A stretch of 64,000 bases of DNA from Erythrobacter sp. (lineage in GTDB: Bacteria; Pseudomonadota; Alphaproteobacteria; Sphingomonadales; Sphingomonadaceae). Shown here piece by piece: positions 47,084 to 55,515 of this stretch (positions are counted from its first letter, which is position 1; every line of letters starts with the position of its first letter). Location: the NCBI GenBank assembly GCA_009993635.1, contig JAACTC010000005.1:372001-436000 (forward strand). The letters are read 5' to 3'. The notes beneath the pieces are model-generated. The model saw only the letters and a list, made by a program, of their open reading frames with translations. It searched no databases and was not told the origin of the DNA. The translations under genes and the position numbers were made by a program.

Positions 47084-48010
47084 ATGAGCACACCGACGAC
47101 CACGCCCTCTGGCGAGACTTACGATCAGACCGTCAACACGCTGGCCACTCTGCAGGACCAGCTGGTCGACATGGCGGAAGGCTTCATCCGTGCCCTGCCC
47201 AATTTCGCGATCGCGATCGTCATCCTGATCGTGACGTGGATCGTGGCGCGCATGGCAGTCGGCATGGCGAAGAAGGGCATCGGCAAGACCGACATGCGCC
47301 CCAGCCTGAAAAACCTGATCGACACGGTTCTGAAGCTGGGCGTCTGGATCATCGGGCTGATGATCGCGCTGATCGTGGTGATGCCGGGAATGACGCCCGC
47401 CAGCCTGATTGCAGGGCTTGGCATCGGCGCGGTCGCCATCGGCTTCGCCTTTCAGGATATCTTCGAGAACTTCCTCGCAGGCGTGCTGATCATGCTGCGT
47501 GAGAAGATGCGCATCGGCGATGTGATCGAATGCGACGGCATCATGGGCAAGGTGGAGCATATCACCCTGCGCGAAACGCATGTGCGCAAGTTGTCTGGCG
47601 AAGTCACGCTGGTGCCCAACTCGATCCTGTTCAAGAACCCGGTCGAGATCCTGACGGACGATACGATGCGGCGGCACGAAGTGGTCGCGGGCGTATCCTA
47701 CGATACCGATCTGGACCATGCGGCCCACATCATCCGGCAGGCGGTGGAAAGCGTCGACGAGGTCGATGTCGACAAGGGCATCGATGTATTCGCGCAGGAG
47801 TTCAATTCCAGCAGCGTCGACTTCAACGTGCGCTGGTGGGCCGGTTCCACCCCGCGCAACATGTGGGAAAGCAAGGACAAGGTCATCCGGGCAATCAAGC
47901 GTGCGCTGGACGACGAGGGGATCGAGATCCCGTTCCCCTACATCACCCACACCTTCAAGGAGCGCGTCCCGCTGGGCCGCGAACCGGGCGAAACCGTCAG
48001 CGAAGCTTAG
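47084..48010 (+). CDS. mscS: Small-conductance mechanosensitive channel (MscS family)
   Basis: An inner-membrane channel that opens under tension and releases solutes on hypo-osmotic shock. It is 308 aa, close to E. coli MscS. There are three predicted helices: AIAIVILIVTWIVARMAVGM, VWIIGLMIALIVVMPG, and the pore-lining LIAGLGIGAVAIGFAFQDIF with small-residue packing, followed by the beta domain (EKMRIGDVIECDGIMGKVEH) and alpha/beta C-terminal domain. The N-terminus is polar and Thr-rich. The adjacent hairpin may control its translation. Confidence 0.93.
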   Translation: MSTPTTTPSGETYDQTVNTLATLQDQLVDMAEGFIRALPNFAIAIVILIVTWIVARMAVGMAKKGIGKTDMRPSLKNLIDTVLKLGVWIIGLMIALIVVMPGMTPASLIAGLGIGAVAIGFAFQDIFENFLAGVLIMLREKMRIGDVIECDGIMGKVEHITLRETHVRKLSGEVTLVPNSILFKNPVEILTDDTMRRHEVVAGVSYDTDLDHAAHIIRQAVESVDEVDVDKGIDVFAQEFNSSSVDFNVRWWAGSTPRNMWESKDKVIRAIKRALDDEGIEIPFPYITHTFKERVPLGREPGETVSEA

Positions 48011-48025
48011 ATCAGCGCCTGGCGG

Positions 48026-48760
48026 CTATCGCACGGCCGCCAGGTCTTCCAGAAAATCGTGGATGCGCTGCGCGTTGACGCCCAGATCGCCCATGCCCAC
48101 GCGGCTGACCGAACGCATGTCGACCAGCGTGCGGTCGGCGCCGTCGGGCCGGGCGCGGATCACCACCTCGTCTTCGAACCGGATGTACGAGGCATAGGCC
48201 GTCGCCTCCAGCCGCCCCCCTACGGGATCGACCGCACGGATCGTCCATCCGCGTTCCTTCGCCAGTTTTTCCGCATCGAGGATGGTCTGCTCTACCGACC
48301 GATCGAGCACCACGCTGCGAAGGTCGGGGTAGGCGGATTTGTGGAGGGCCACCCATTCCTTCGGCCCATCGAGGCCGCGCAGATTGTCGTCAGGCAGCGT
48401 GATCGCCTCGAACTGCGGCACATCGGCGAGGTCGGTGGTCGCATCGTGGATCATCGGTGCGTCCGCCGCCATCGCGACGCGAATTCCCAGGGATCCCACG
48501 AAGCCCGCTGCGAACAGGAACCCGATCAGTGCCGCACGCCGCGCCGGCCACCCTGCCCGCCAGTTGAGGATCAGCGCGATGATCGCGATCACCAGCGCGC
48601 CCACCACCACCGGAACCGACTGGTACAGGTAACCGAACCCCTCCAGCTTGCCGATCCGGTCGACCCGCGCCAGCGTCATCCCGGTAAAGGCATAGATCGT
48701 CGCCCCGACCGCGAGGATCAGCGCGAGCCATGAAAGGCCTCTGGTAAATTTGTGCGTCAT
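48026..48760 (-). CDS. DUF1499 family membrane protein
   Basis: A 244-aa protein with three N-terminal membrane helices (GLSWLALILAVGATIYAFTG; VPVVVGALVIAIIALILN; AALIGFLFAAGFVGSLGI), then a DUF1499 domain (YPDLRSVVLDRSVEQTILDA, GWTIRAVDPVGGRLEATAYA, DVVIRARPDG-like DEVVIRARPDG, VDMRSVSRVGMGDLGVNAQR). The function of DUF1499 is unknown; it is common next to small envelope genes. It is convergent with mscS with 15 bp between. Confidence 0.88.
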   Translation of the reverse strand: MTHKFTRGLSWLALILAVGATIYAFTGMTLARVDRIGKLEGFGYLYQSVPVVVGALVIAIIALILNWRAGWPARRAALIGFLFAAGFVGSLGIRVAMAADAPMIHDATTDLADVPQFEAITLPDDNLRGLDGPKEWVALHKSAYPDLRSVVLDRSVEQTILDAEKLAKERGWTIRAVDPVGGRLEATAYASYIRFEDEVVIRARPDGADRTLVDMRSVSRVGMGDLGVNAQRIHDFLEDLAAVR

Positions 48761-48896
48761 GTATTCCCCCGAATTGAGCCCCGCCCATAGCGTGAGGATC
48801 GCGCGCCGTGAATGGCTCCCGTTAGGCGTGGCCCGGAAATGATGCCACGGGGAAGAAGGCTATGCCGAGCCATTCGCGCAATATCTTTCGGAACGC

Positions 48897-49820
48897 ATGG
48901 AGTTTTCCATCCCGCCTCTTGCCGGGCCGCAGCGAACGCCAAGGCTGATCCTGATGACCATGGGAGTTGCGGAACATGGCGGCTCACCAACCGGGCAACG
49001 GTGCGAGAGTGAGGCGTTCTGTAATCTCGCCGGTCCGGTGAAGGATATGCGCGGGCTCGCCGAGGCGGTGAATCTGCAGGCCGGGGCCGGATCCTCTGGA
49101 CTTGCCTGGGATTTCCAGCACGTCGCGCTGGAAGACGAAGAGGTAACGGTCGAGAACCTCAGGCGATCTCTGGAGCGGCTCGACCCGCGACCGGAGGACG
49201 TCATCTGGATCGCCATGTCCGGTCACGGTGAATACCTCTCCGGCGATGGAGACGATTCAGGTGAGTTTTACCTGATCACTCCGGGCGCTAAGCGTTCGTT
49301 CGCATCCTACATGAAAAGCGGAGAGGGCAGAGCATTTGTATCTGCAGGAGAAATCTCCGAGGTTCTCGGCGATTTCGATGCCCGACGGATCATCCTAACG
49401 GCAGATACCTGCTACTCCGGGAATTCCGGGCCCGTTTTCGAACGCAATGCGACGGCCCGCTTGCAGGAAATCGGGGCTCCGCTGGGCATGGAAATGGTGT
49501 TCGCGGCGAAACCCGGGCGGCTGACCTACGATTCCGAGGAAGAGCCCAGCAGGCTGATTGCCAACCTGATCCAATCGCTCGACCAAGCGCACGACCAGGG
49601 CGAGAGCCTGACGGTCAGGACATGGTTCCGCCAGGCAACATCCACGATCGCAGAGAAGGAAAATCGCCTCGAGCAAAAAATGATCGACGCGAAATGGGGC
49701 CCGCTGCGGTCGGAACAGAGCCCGTGGCAGAGTGCGCCCGCGGACACGGAGTTCGAACGCAGGCTCAGCCTCGGCAGCGAAATCCAGCTGCTGGTCCCGA
49801 ATAGTCAGGCGCGTCGATGA
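48897..49820 (+). CDS. Stand-alone caspase-fold (peptidase C14-like) protein
   Basis: A 307-aa protein with a caspase/metacaspase core: IWIAMSGHGEYLSGDGDD holds the catalytic His (SGHGE), and RRIILTADTCYSGNSGPVF holds the catalytic Cys (DTCYSG), the canonical H-C dyad spacing. The N-terminus (RLILMTMGVAEHGG) is a first beta strand; DMRGLAEAVNLQAG follows. No death-like, WD40, TPR or transmembrane domain is attached. A paracaspase-like protease involved in cell death or defence is possible, but no partner gene is adjacent. Codon choice is less GC-extreme than neighbours (CTA, TTT and GCA appear more often), and tRNA-Arg follows, which fits acquisition. The ATG at 48897 lacks a strong Shine-Dalgarno. 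Confidence 0.82.
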   Translation: MEFSIPPLAGPQRTPRLILMTMGVAEHGGSPTGQRCESEAFCNLAGPVKDMRGLAEAVNLQAGAGSSGLAWDFQHVALEDEEVTVENLRRSLERLDPRPEDVIWIAMSGHGEYLSGDGDDSGEFYLITPGAKRSFASYMKSGEGRAFVSAGEISEVLGDFDARRIILTADTCYSGNSGPVFERNATARLQEIGAPLGMEMVFAAKPGRLTYDSEEEPSRLIANLIQSLDQAHDQGESLTVRTWFRQATSTIAEKENRLEQKMIDAKWGPLRSEQSPWQSAPADTEFERRLSLGSEIQLLVPNSQARR

Positions 49821-49876
49821 CGTTTTTCGAGTACAGAAGCCATGCGGCTTTCTGACAGGCCCATCGCGGCGGAAAA

Positions 49877-49953
49877 TGGTGCGCCCGACAGGATTCGAAC
49901 CTGTGGCCCCCAGATTAGGAATCTGATGCTCTATCCGACTGAGCTACGGGCGC
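49877..49953 (-). tRNA. tRNA-Arg(CCU)
   Basis: A 77-nt tRNA on the minus strand including encoded CCA. The acceptor pairs GCGCCCG with CGGGCGC, the D arm is GCTC ... GAGC, the anticodon loop is TTCCTAA (anticodon CCT, reading AGG), and the T arm has GTTCGAAT. It directly follows the caspase-like gene and precedes DUF1178. Confidence 0.96.
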
Positions 49954-49998
49954 GCCTCGGGGAGCATTAGCCAGCCCTCCGCTCGCCTGCAATGCCGC

Positions 49999-50481
49999 TC
50001 AGTTCGCTTCGTCGGGCGGAGTATAAGGGACCAGCAGCGGCGCAAGCGCGATGCCTTCGTCCAGCAGAGCACGCGCCTCTTTCGCGTCGGCCTTGCCGTG
50101 GATCAGCGCCGCGTCCTTCTCGCCATAATGCATGGCGCGCGATTCCTCGGCAAACCTGTCACCCACATAGGTGCTGTGCTTGATGGTTTCGGCCTGCAGT
50201 TTCGCCAGTTTCTGCATCGCGTCCTGCAACGCGGGCGGGATCGCCCCGCCCTGCTGCGAAGATGGCTCTCCACGAGCTGCTTCGACCGCCTGGCCGGTCG
50301 GCCGCGAATGATTGCCCTTGGCAGGCACGGCGGGCGCCATTGGTGCCTTGCCGACGGTGGACGTGCCGCAATGCGGGCACATCAGCTGGCCGCGTTCGTC
50401 CTGCTCGGCAAAGGCGGCGGACGAGCGGAACCATCCTTCGAACCGGTGGCCGTTATCACAGGAAAGGTCGAACACGATCAT
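49999..50481 (-). CDS. DUF1178 family protein
   Basis: A 160-aa protein with a zinc-ribbon-like N-terminus, MIVFDLSCDNGHRFEGWFRS and then LMCPHCGTSTVGKAPMAPAV (one Cys-His pair and a CxxC), the hallmark of DUF1178. A low-complexity Gln/Gly/Pro middle precedes a helical C-terminal half with ALQDAMQKLAKLQAETIKHS. The start is the M of MIVFDLS at 50481; a long upstream frame runs antisense into the nitrilase gene and is rejected. Function unknown, but it is a frequent neighbour of the nitrilase-grx pair in alphaproteobacteria. Confidence 0.9.
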   Translation of the reverse strand: MIVFDLSCDNGHRFEGWFRSSAAFAEQDERGQLMCPHCGTSTVGKAPMAPAVPAKGNHSRPTGQAVEAARGEPSSQQGGAIPPALQDAMQKLAKLQAETIKHSTYVGDRFAEESRAMHYGEKDAALIHGKADAKEARALLDEGIALAPLLVPYTPPDEAN

Positions 50482-50489
50482 CGCCGGGA

Positions 50490-51305
50490 TCAATCGGGAA
50501 TTGCGCGCCGATTGGCAAGACTGGGCACCTGCGCGCGCGCCTTCGCAATCCGCTCCGCGTCGATGTCGGCGAACCCGAGGCCTGCCTTCTCGCTGCCAAT
50601 ATCCAGCAGCACTTCGCCCCACGGGTCGACCACAAGGCTGTGGCCATACGTCTTTCGCCCGTCGGCATGATCGCCCACCTGCGCCGCAGCGACTACGAAG
50701 GCACTCGCTTCGATGGCCCGTGCGCGCACCAGCGTGTGCCAGTGCGCGGTGCCGGTGGGCACGGTGAAAGCGGCAGGGATCGCGATCATGTCGCACTGTG
50801 CCCTACCCAGCGCATCGAACAGCGCGGGGAAGCGAATGTCGTAGCAGATGGTGAGGCCAAGGCGGCCTGCCGGCGTCTCATCGGTAACCGACAGCGCCTC
50901 GCCCGGCTGATACGCGTTGGATTCGCGCCAGCTCTCACCGCTATCCAGATCTACATCGAACATGTGCAGCTTGTCGTATTGCCCAGCGATCTCGCCCGTC
51001 GGTGCGATCAGCAGCGTTCGATTGGCCAGCTTGCCGCCATCGAGCCGCACCGGCAGGCCGAATGTCGCCCAGATCGCATGCTCCTTGCACGCGGAGCGCA
51101 GCTTTTCGACGAGGCCGGGATAGGCTGCGTCGTCCATAGTCTCACCCGCGCGCTTGCGGTCCCGGTCGAGCAGCAGCGCCATTTCGGGCGCGAACAGCAT
51201 ATCCGCCCCGCCCTGCCGCGCTTCCGCCAGTGCCGCAGCGATGGCATCGCAGTTGGCCTGGGCATCGATGCCCGAGGTCATCTGAAAGACGGCAATTTTG
51301 GTCAC
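50490..51305 (-). CDS. Carbon-nitrogen hydrolase (nitrilase superfamily, Nit1/Nit2-like)
   Basis: A 271-aa nitrilase-superfamily amidase. The Glu-Lys-Cys triad is visible: Glu in MLFAPEMALLLDRD, Lys in YDKLHMFDVD and Cys in LTICYDIRFPALF. The DVDL and AYQPGE segments match the NIT1/NIT2 group, which repairs deaminated glutathione or omega-amides. The neighbouring glutaredoxin gene fits glutathione metabolism. It is transcribed with DUF1178 (8 nt gap) and grxC. Confidence 0.9.
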   Translation of the reverse strand: MTKIAVFQMTSGIDAQANCDAIAAALAEARQGGADMLFAPEMALLLDRDRKRAGETMDDAAYPGLVEKLRSACKEHAIWATFGLPVRLDGGKLANRTLLIAPTGEIAGQYDKLHMFDVDLDSGESWRESNAYQPGEALSVTDETPAGRLGLTICYDIRFPALFDALGRAQCDMIAIPAAFTVPTGTAHWHTLVRARAIEASAFVVAAAQVGDHADGRKTYGHSLVVDPWGEVLLDIGSEKAGLGFADIDAERIAKARAQVPSLANRRAIPD

Positions 51306-51313
51306 GCGGCTGC

Positions 51314-51574
51314 TTAGCCCTCAAGCATCGCGTCGAGCTTGCCCTCGCGCTCCAGCGCGGCGAGCTCGTCCGATCCGCCGACATAGTGATCGCCGATGAA
51401 GATCTGCGGCACGGTGCGCGCGTTGGGCGCGCGTTGCTGCATCTCGTCCTTCTTCTCACCGCCCATCGTGACGTCGTATTCGTTGAACTCGACGCCCTTC
51501 TTCTCGAGCAGCGATTTGGCGCGGAAACAGTAACCGCATCCGAATTTGGTATAGATATCAACCTTGGCTGCCAC
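51314..51574 (-). CDS. grxC: Glutaredoxin 3
   Basis: A dithiol glutaredoxin of 86 aa. Active site CGYC in VDIYTKFGCGYCFRAKSLLE, cis-proline region RTVPQIFIGD and GSDELAALEREGKLD complete the fold. It reduces disulfides with glutathione. The genes grxC, nitrilase and DUF1178 read in one direction with gaps of 8 nt each. hsp20 lies in the opposite direction. Confidence 0.95.
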   Translation of the reverse strand: MAAKVDIYTKFGCGYCFRAKSLLEKKGVEFNEYDVTMGGEKKDEMQQRAPNARTVPQIFIGDHYVGGSDELAALEREGKLDAMLEG

Positions 51575-51609
51575 GTTTCATGTCCTTCGTTATCCGGTGC
51601 GTCAGGGTA

Positions 51610-51638
51610 CTTGCGCCGGCTTCGACGCGCCCTACATT
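51610..51638 (+). promoter_or_regulatory. Possible RpoH-type promoter of hsp20
   Basis: CTTGCG, 14 bases, then CCCTACATT resembles the heat-shock sigma-32 consensus (CTTGAA, 13-17 bases, CCCCATNT). It lies about 80 bases before the hsp20 start, which leaves room for a structured leader. The -10 match is partial. Confidence 0.3.
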
Positions 51639-51639
51639 C

Positions 51640-51718
51640 GATGTGTCCGACGATGCCACGATGGGTCGATCCGGACACCTTGTGACTAACAGAATCGCTC
51701 AACGGAGGATTTGTTTCA
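51640..51718 (+). promoter_or_regulatory. ROSE-like RNA thermometer in hsp20 leader
   Basis: The leader ends with a helix in which GAATC-G-CT (51692-51699) pairs with AGGATTT (51706-51712): U-A, C-G, a bulged G, C-G, U-A in the core, closing over the Shine-Dalgarno GGAGGA. UCGCU facing AGGA with one bulged G is the conserved heart of ROSE thermometers of alphaproteobacterial small heat-shock genes. Upstream a 7-bp stem GTGTCCG / CGGACAC (51643-51649 and 51672-51678) gives the usual preceding hairpin. Confidence 0.6.
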
Positions 51719-52213
51719 ATGGCACGTATCGATTTCACCCCCTACCGCCGCAGCACCGTGGGATTCGACCACCTGTTCGACCTGCTGGAAAGCTCGGTTC
51801 GCAATTCCGGCGACAATTATCCGCCATTCAATATCGAGAAGCGCGGCGACGATGATTTCCGCATCACGCTGGCGCTCGCGGGCTTCAAGCCCGAGGATAT
51901 CGACATTACCGCGCAGCAGAACCTGCTGACCGTCACCGGTCGCAAGCAGGACGAAGCACGCACTGCGGAGAGCGAGATGCTGCATGTCGGCATCGCCAAT
52001 CGCGGGTTCGAGCGTCGCTTCGAACTGGCCGACCATGTGCGCGTCTCGAACGCCGACCTCGCGGACGGCCTGCTGGTCATCGATCTGGTGCGCGAAGTGC
52101 CCGAGGCGATGAAGCCGAAGAAGATCGCGATCAACGGCCAGCAGACGCCCTCTCTGGGGCTGGTCGAATCGTCCGACAGCGATGATTCGGATCGCGACCG
52201 CAACGCCGCCTGA
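51719..52213 (+). CDS. Small heat-shock protein Hsp20
   Basis: An ATP-independent holdase that traps unfolding proteins, 164 aa. The alpha-crystallin domain spans about residues 35-135: FNIEKRGDDDFRITLALAGF, then EDIDITAQQNLLTVTGRKQD, and GIANRGFERRFELADHVRVS, the conserved arm. An acidic/Ser C-tail (SSDSDDSDRDRN) replaces the usual IXI end, so oligomer contacts may differ. Its leader carries a probable ROSE thermometer and it ends in a strong terminator, so it is a single-gene transcription unit. Confidence 0.94.
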   Translation: MARIDFTPYRRSTVGFDHLFDLLESSVRNSGDNYPPFNIEKRGDDDFRITLALAGFKPEDIDITAQQNLLTVTGRKQDEARTAESEMLHVGIANRGFERRFELADHVRVSNADLADGLLVIDLVREVPEAMKPKKIAINGQQTPSLGLVESSDSDDSDRDRNAA

Positions 52214-52253
52214 TCCCAGGACCACGCGCTCCCTTCGCGCGCTGGCAAATCGG

Positions 52254-52290
52254 CCCGCCTCTCTATTACCAATAGAGGGGCGGGTTTTTC
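52254..52290 (+). terminator. Rho-independent terminator of hsp20
   Basis: A 14-bp stem CCCGCCTCTCTATT with AATAGAGGGGCGGG (one G-T pair) and a 3-nt loop, followed by TTTTTC. Strong intrinsic terminator on the plus strand. Confidence 0.92.
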
Positions 52291-52317
52291 TTATGTTTTA
52301 AGTTCTTAGTACGTTTT

Positions 52318-52403
52318 GGGGCGACTCCGAAGGAGCCGCCCCACGGCTTTCGCCGCCTTGACCAGGTCTGGTCGTCCGGGTCGCAGAAGACGAACAAACC
52401 CGG
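52318..52403 (-). ncRNA. Candidate structured RNA between pyrG and hsp20
   Basis: Read on the minus strand, four hairpins follow one another: CCGGGT/ACCCGG; GACCA/TGGTC with a 4-nt loop; CGGC-GAAA-GCCG; and GGGGCGGCTC-CTTCGG-AGTCGCCCC with a C(UUCG)G tetraloop. GNRA and UUCG loops occur only in this orientation. The region lies downstream of pyrG. It matches none of tmRNA, RNase P, SRP or 6S RNA that I can recognise, and no T-run follows. A 57-codon reading frame also crosses it, so coding cannot be excluded. Confidence 0.35.
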
Positions 52404-52529
52404 GACAAGCTCGATAATTGGGAACCCCCAAACACAACGCTGCCCCCACAACGTGAAGGCGCGCTATGACGCAAAACATGGTAAAGATAAAGAGGGTTCG
52501 ACTTGCGCCGCACCCAATGCAGTTTGCGT

Positions 52530-54164
52530 CTATACCAGACGCGACTGCCTGAGTGCTGCGGCGACGAAGCCGGCAAAAAGCGGATGCGGATCGAACGGCC
52601 GCGATTTCAGCTCCGGATGGAACTGCACGCCGACGAACCACGGGTGGTCCGGGCGCTCCACGATTTCCGGCAGCAGGCCATCGGGCGACATGCCGGAGAA
52701 CACCAGCCCATCGCTTTCAAGTCTTTCACGGTATGCGCCGTTAACCTCGTAGCGGTGGCGATGGCGTTCCGAAATTTCGGTGGCGCCACCGTAAATCTCG
52801 CTGATCCGGCTGCCCGCCTGCAACTTCGCATCATATGCACCCAGACGCATGGTGCCGCCCAGATCGCCGTCGGCAGCGCGGGTCTCCAGCCCTTCCTTGG
52901 TCATCCATTCGGTGATGATGCCCACCACCGGCTCTTCCGTATCACCGAATTCGGTGGAGGATGCGTGCTCGATGCCGGCAGCGCGCGCACTTTCGATGCA
53001 AGCCATCTGCATACCCAGGCAGATGCCGAAAAACGGCACCTTGCGTTCACGCGCGAAACGCACGCTGGCAATCTTGCCCTCACTGCCGCGCTCCCCGAAC
53101 CCACCGGGCACCAGGATGCCGTGCAAGGGCTCCAGCTCGGCGACGATTTCGGCGGGATCGCGTTCGAAGAGCTCGGCGTCGATCCATTTGAGCTTCACGC
53201 GCGTCTTGTTCGCCATGCCCCCATGGACGAGCGCCTCGTTGAGACTTTTGTATGCGTCTTTCAGGCCGACATACTTGCCGACGACGCCGATCGTGACCTC
53301 GCCTTCAGGGTAGAAATAGCGGTCCGTCACCTCGCGCCACGGATCGAGGTCGGGTGCGGGCGCATCGGTGATTCCGAAACCGCGCAGCACCTCTTCGTCG
53401 AGGCCTTCTTCATGATATTGCAGCGGCACCGCATAGATCGACTTGGCGTCGAGCGCGGGGATAACCGCCTGCTGCCGCACGTTGCAGAAATTGGCGATCT
53501 TGCGCCGTTCGCTTTCCGGGATCGGATGCTCTGCCCGGCACAGCAGCACATCGGGCTTGATGCCGAGGCTGGCGAGTTCGCGCACCGAATGCTGCGTGGG
53601 CTTGGTCTTCAGCTCTCCGGCAGCGGCAATATAGGGCACCAGCGTCACATGCACGCTGAGCGTCTGCATCGGCTCCAGCTCGTTTCTAAGCTGGCGAATC
53701 GCTTCCATGAAGGGCAGCGATTCGATGTCGCCCACCGTGCCGCCGATTTCGCACAGGATGAAATCGTGGTCGCCCTGGTCGGCCAGCGCAAACTGCTTGA
53801 TCGCGTCGGTGACGTGCGGGACGACCTGCACCGTCGCGCCGAGGTAGTCGCCGCGCCGCTCCTTCGCGATGATGTCCTGATAGACCCGGCCAGAGGTGAT
53901 GTTGTCGCCCTGGTGCGCCGAAACGCCGGTAAAGCGTTCGTAGTGCCCCAGATCGAGGTCGGTCTCCGCACCGTCGTCGGTCACGTAGACCTCGCCGTGC
54001 TGGTAGGGGCTCATCGTCCCCGGATCGACGTTCAGATAGGGATCGAACTTGCGGATGCGGACCTTGTAGCCGCGCGCCTGCAGCAACGCGCCGAGCGATG
54101 CCGCCATGAGACCTTTGCCGAGCGAGGAAACCACGCCGCCGGTGATGAAAATATACCGCGCCAT
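52530..54164 (-). CDS. pyrG: CTP synthase
   Basis: Makes CTP from UTP, ATP and glutamine. It is 544 aa. The N-terminal amidoligase has [20 protein letters not shown] and [20 protein letters not shown]; the C-terminal glutamine amidotransferase has [20 protein letters not shown] (catalytic Cys) and [20 protein letters not shown] (His, Glu). It is complete, with all family blocks present. Genes secG and tpiA lie upstream on the same strand, a common alphaproteobacterial order. The 3' side carries the candidate structured RNA. Confidence 0.97.
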   Translation of the reverse strand: MARYIFITGGVVSSLGKGLMAASLGALLQARGYKVRIRKFDPYLNVDPGTMSPYQHGEVYVTDDGAETDLDLGHYERFTGVSAHQGDNITSGRVYQDIIAKERRGDYLGATVQVVPHVTDAIKQFALADQGDHDFILCEIGGTVGDIESLPFMEAIRQLRNELEPMQTLSVHVTLVPYIAAAGELKTKPTQHSVRELASLGIKPDVLLCRAEHPIPESERRKIANFCNVRQQAVIPALDAKSIYAVPLQYHEEGLDEEVLRGFGITDAPAPDLDPWREVTDRYFYPEGEVTIGVVGKYVGLKDAYKSLNEALVHGGMANKTRVKLKWIDAELFERDPAEIVAELEPLHGILVPGGFGERGSEGKIASVRFARERKVPFFGICLGMQMACIESARAAGIEHASSTEFGDTEEPVVGIITEWMTKEGLETRAADGDLGGTMRLGAYDAKLQAGSRISEIYGGATEISERHRHRYEVNGAYRERLESDGLVFSGMSPDGLLPEIVERPDHPWFVGVQFHPELKSRPFDPHPLFAGFVAAALRQSRLV

Positions 54165-54254
54165 GGGAGTTGGGCCTTACGTGTGAATGACGGGCAAGCG
54201 CAAGCCGTTGTGAGCAAAAACGCCCCGCCACTCACCACAAAATTTGATTGTCGA

Positions 54255-54665
54255 TTACTGGGTCGCGCTGCCGAGCGGGTCGGCGGCACCTTCAGGCGCC
54301 GCCTGGGCACCCGATTCGCCGCTCGCCTCGCTGCCGCCTGCGGCGTCGCCATCCGCACCACCCTGCGCCAGCGGATCGGCAGGAGCCGCGGGGGCCACCG
54401 TGCGATCGAGCGTCGATTCGATCGAATCCGCACCCGACATTTCCACCGCCATCGCAGCCAGCACGATCGACAGGACAACGAAGACCACCGCGAGCCAGCG
54501 CGTTGCGCGGGTCAGGAAGTCTGCCGCGCCGCGTGCGCTCATCATGCCGCCCGGCGAACCGCCGCCGCCAATGCCGAGGCCGCCGCCTTCGGAACGCTGC
54601 ATCAGGATCACGCCGACCAGTGCCGCCGCGATCAGGGCCTGGAGAACGGTGAGGAAAAGAAACAT
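54255..54665 (-). CDS. secG: Preprotein translocase subunit SecG
   Basis: Accessory membrane subunit of the SecYEG translocon. It is 136 aa: helix 1 FLFLTVLQALIAAALVGVIL, the conserved cytoplasmic loop with QRSEGGGLG and RGAADFLTRATRWLAVVF, and helix 2 ending ASIV-like VLSIVLAAM. The C-terminal 70 residues are low-complexity Ala/Gly/Ser/Asp, a usual variable tail in this order. It sits between tpiA and pyrG. Confidence 0.93.
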   Translation of the reverse strand: MFLFLTVLQALIAAALVGVILMQRSEGGGLGIGGGGSPGGMMSARGAADFLTRATRWLAVVFVVLSIVLAAMAVEMSGADSIESTLDRTVAPAAPADPLAQGGADGDAAGGSEASGESGAQAAPEGAADPLGSATQ

Positions 54666-54744
54666 CTGCGATACTGCTTTCGGAAAATTGGTGGGGGAGA
54701 GCTAGGCATTGCGCGCGTCATACGCAAGCGCGCGCTGCCCAGCG

Positions 54745-55515
54745 TCAGTCCCGGTTGGCGATCACTTCCTGCACCGCCAGCACGATGTTCATGAAGCTCT
54801 CGGCAGACAGGCTCGCCCCGCCGACCAGCGCGCCGTCGACCTCGTCCGCCCCGACGATTTCCGCCGCATTTTCTGCGTTGACCGAACCACCATAGATGAT
54901 GCGCACGGCCGCGCCGTCTTCCTCGCCGAAGGTCTTGACCAGGAATTCGCGGATCGCGGTGTGCATTTCGACGATGTCATCGATGCTCGCGGCCTCGCCG
55001 CTGCCGATCGCCCAGATCGGCTCGTAGGCGATGGTCAGGCGTTCGGCGGGTTCCTCGATCGTGTCGGGCAGCGATGCCTTGAGCTGGCGCAGCACATGAT
55101 CGATCGCCTTGCCGCTTTCGCGCTTTTCCATCGGCTCGCCGCAGCAAAGGATCAGCTTGAGCCCGGCGTCGAGCGCAGCGGTCGCCTTTTCGGAAACCAG
55201 CTTGTCCTTCTCGCCGTGCCCCTGGCGCCGTTCGCTGTGGCCCAGGATCACGAAACCTGCGCCCGCATCGGCCACCATCGCGGCGGAAATGTCGCCGGTG
55301 TAGGCGCCGCCATCGGCCGGATGGCAATCCTGCGCGCCCACGCCGATCTGCTCGGCCTCGCGGCGCACGGGGTGAATCAGGGTGAACGGAGGGGCAAGCG
55401 CGATCTCGACCTGCATCAGTCGCTGCGCAGCGCGATCGATCGCGCGCGCTTCCGACAGCATCGCGCGCGTGCCGTGCATTTTCCAGTTGCCTACGATGAA
55501 AGGGCGACTCGCCAT
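54745..55515 (-). CDS. tpiA: Triosephosphate isomerase
   Basis: Interconverts dihydroxyacetone phosphate and glyceraldehyde-3-phosphate. It is 256 aa. Catalytic residues: Lys in VGNWKMHG, His in FVILGHSERRQGH and Glu in AYEPIWAIGSGEAAS; phosphate loop IIYGGSVNAENAAEIV. It is full length. It is divergent from ppiD across 272 bp. Confidence 0.97.
   Translation of the reverse strand: MASRPFIVGNWKMHGTRAMLSEARAIDRAAQRLMQVEIALAPPFTLIHPVRREAEQIGVGAQDCHPADGGAYTGDISAAMVADAGAGFVILGHSERRQGHGEKDKLVSEKATAALDAGLKLILCCGEPMEKRESGKAIDHVLRQLKASLPDTIEEPAERLTIAYEPIWAIGSGEAASIDDIVEMHTAIREFLVKTFGEEDGAAVRIIYGGSVNAENAAEIVGADEVDGALVGGASLSAESFMNIVLAVQEVIANRD

Noticed and set aside
52318..52480. Tested the pyrG-hsp20 gap as tmRNA, RNase P RNA, SRP RNA or 6S RNA
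   Set aside because: None of the conserved motifs of those RNAs that I know is present, so it is reported only as an unnamed structured candidate.
52503..54794. A 763-codon plus-strand frame opposite pyrG and secG
   Set aside because: Shadow of pyrG; composition is that of an antisense frame, and it has no ribosome-binding site or family motif.
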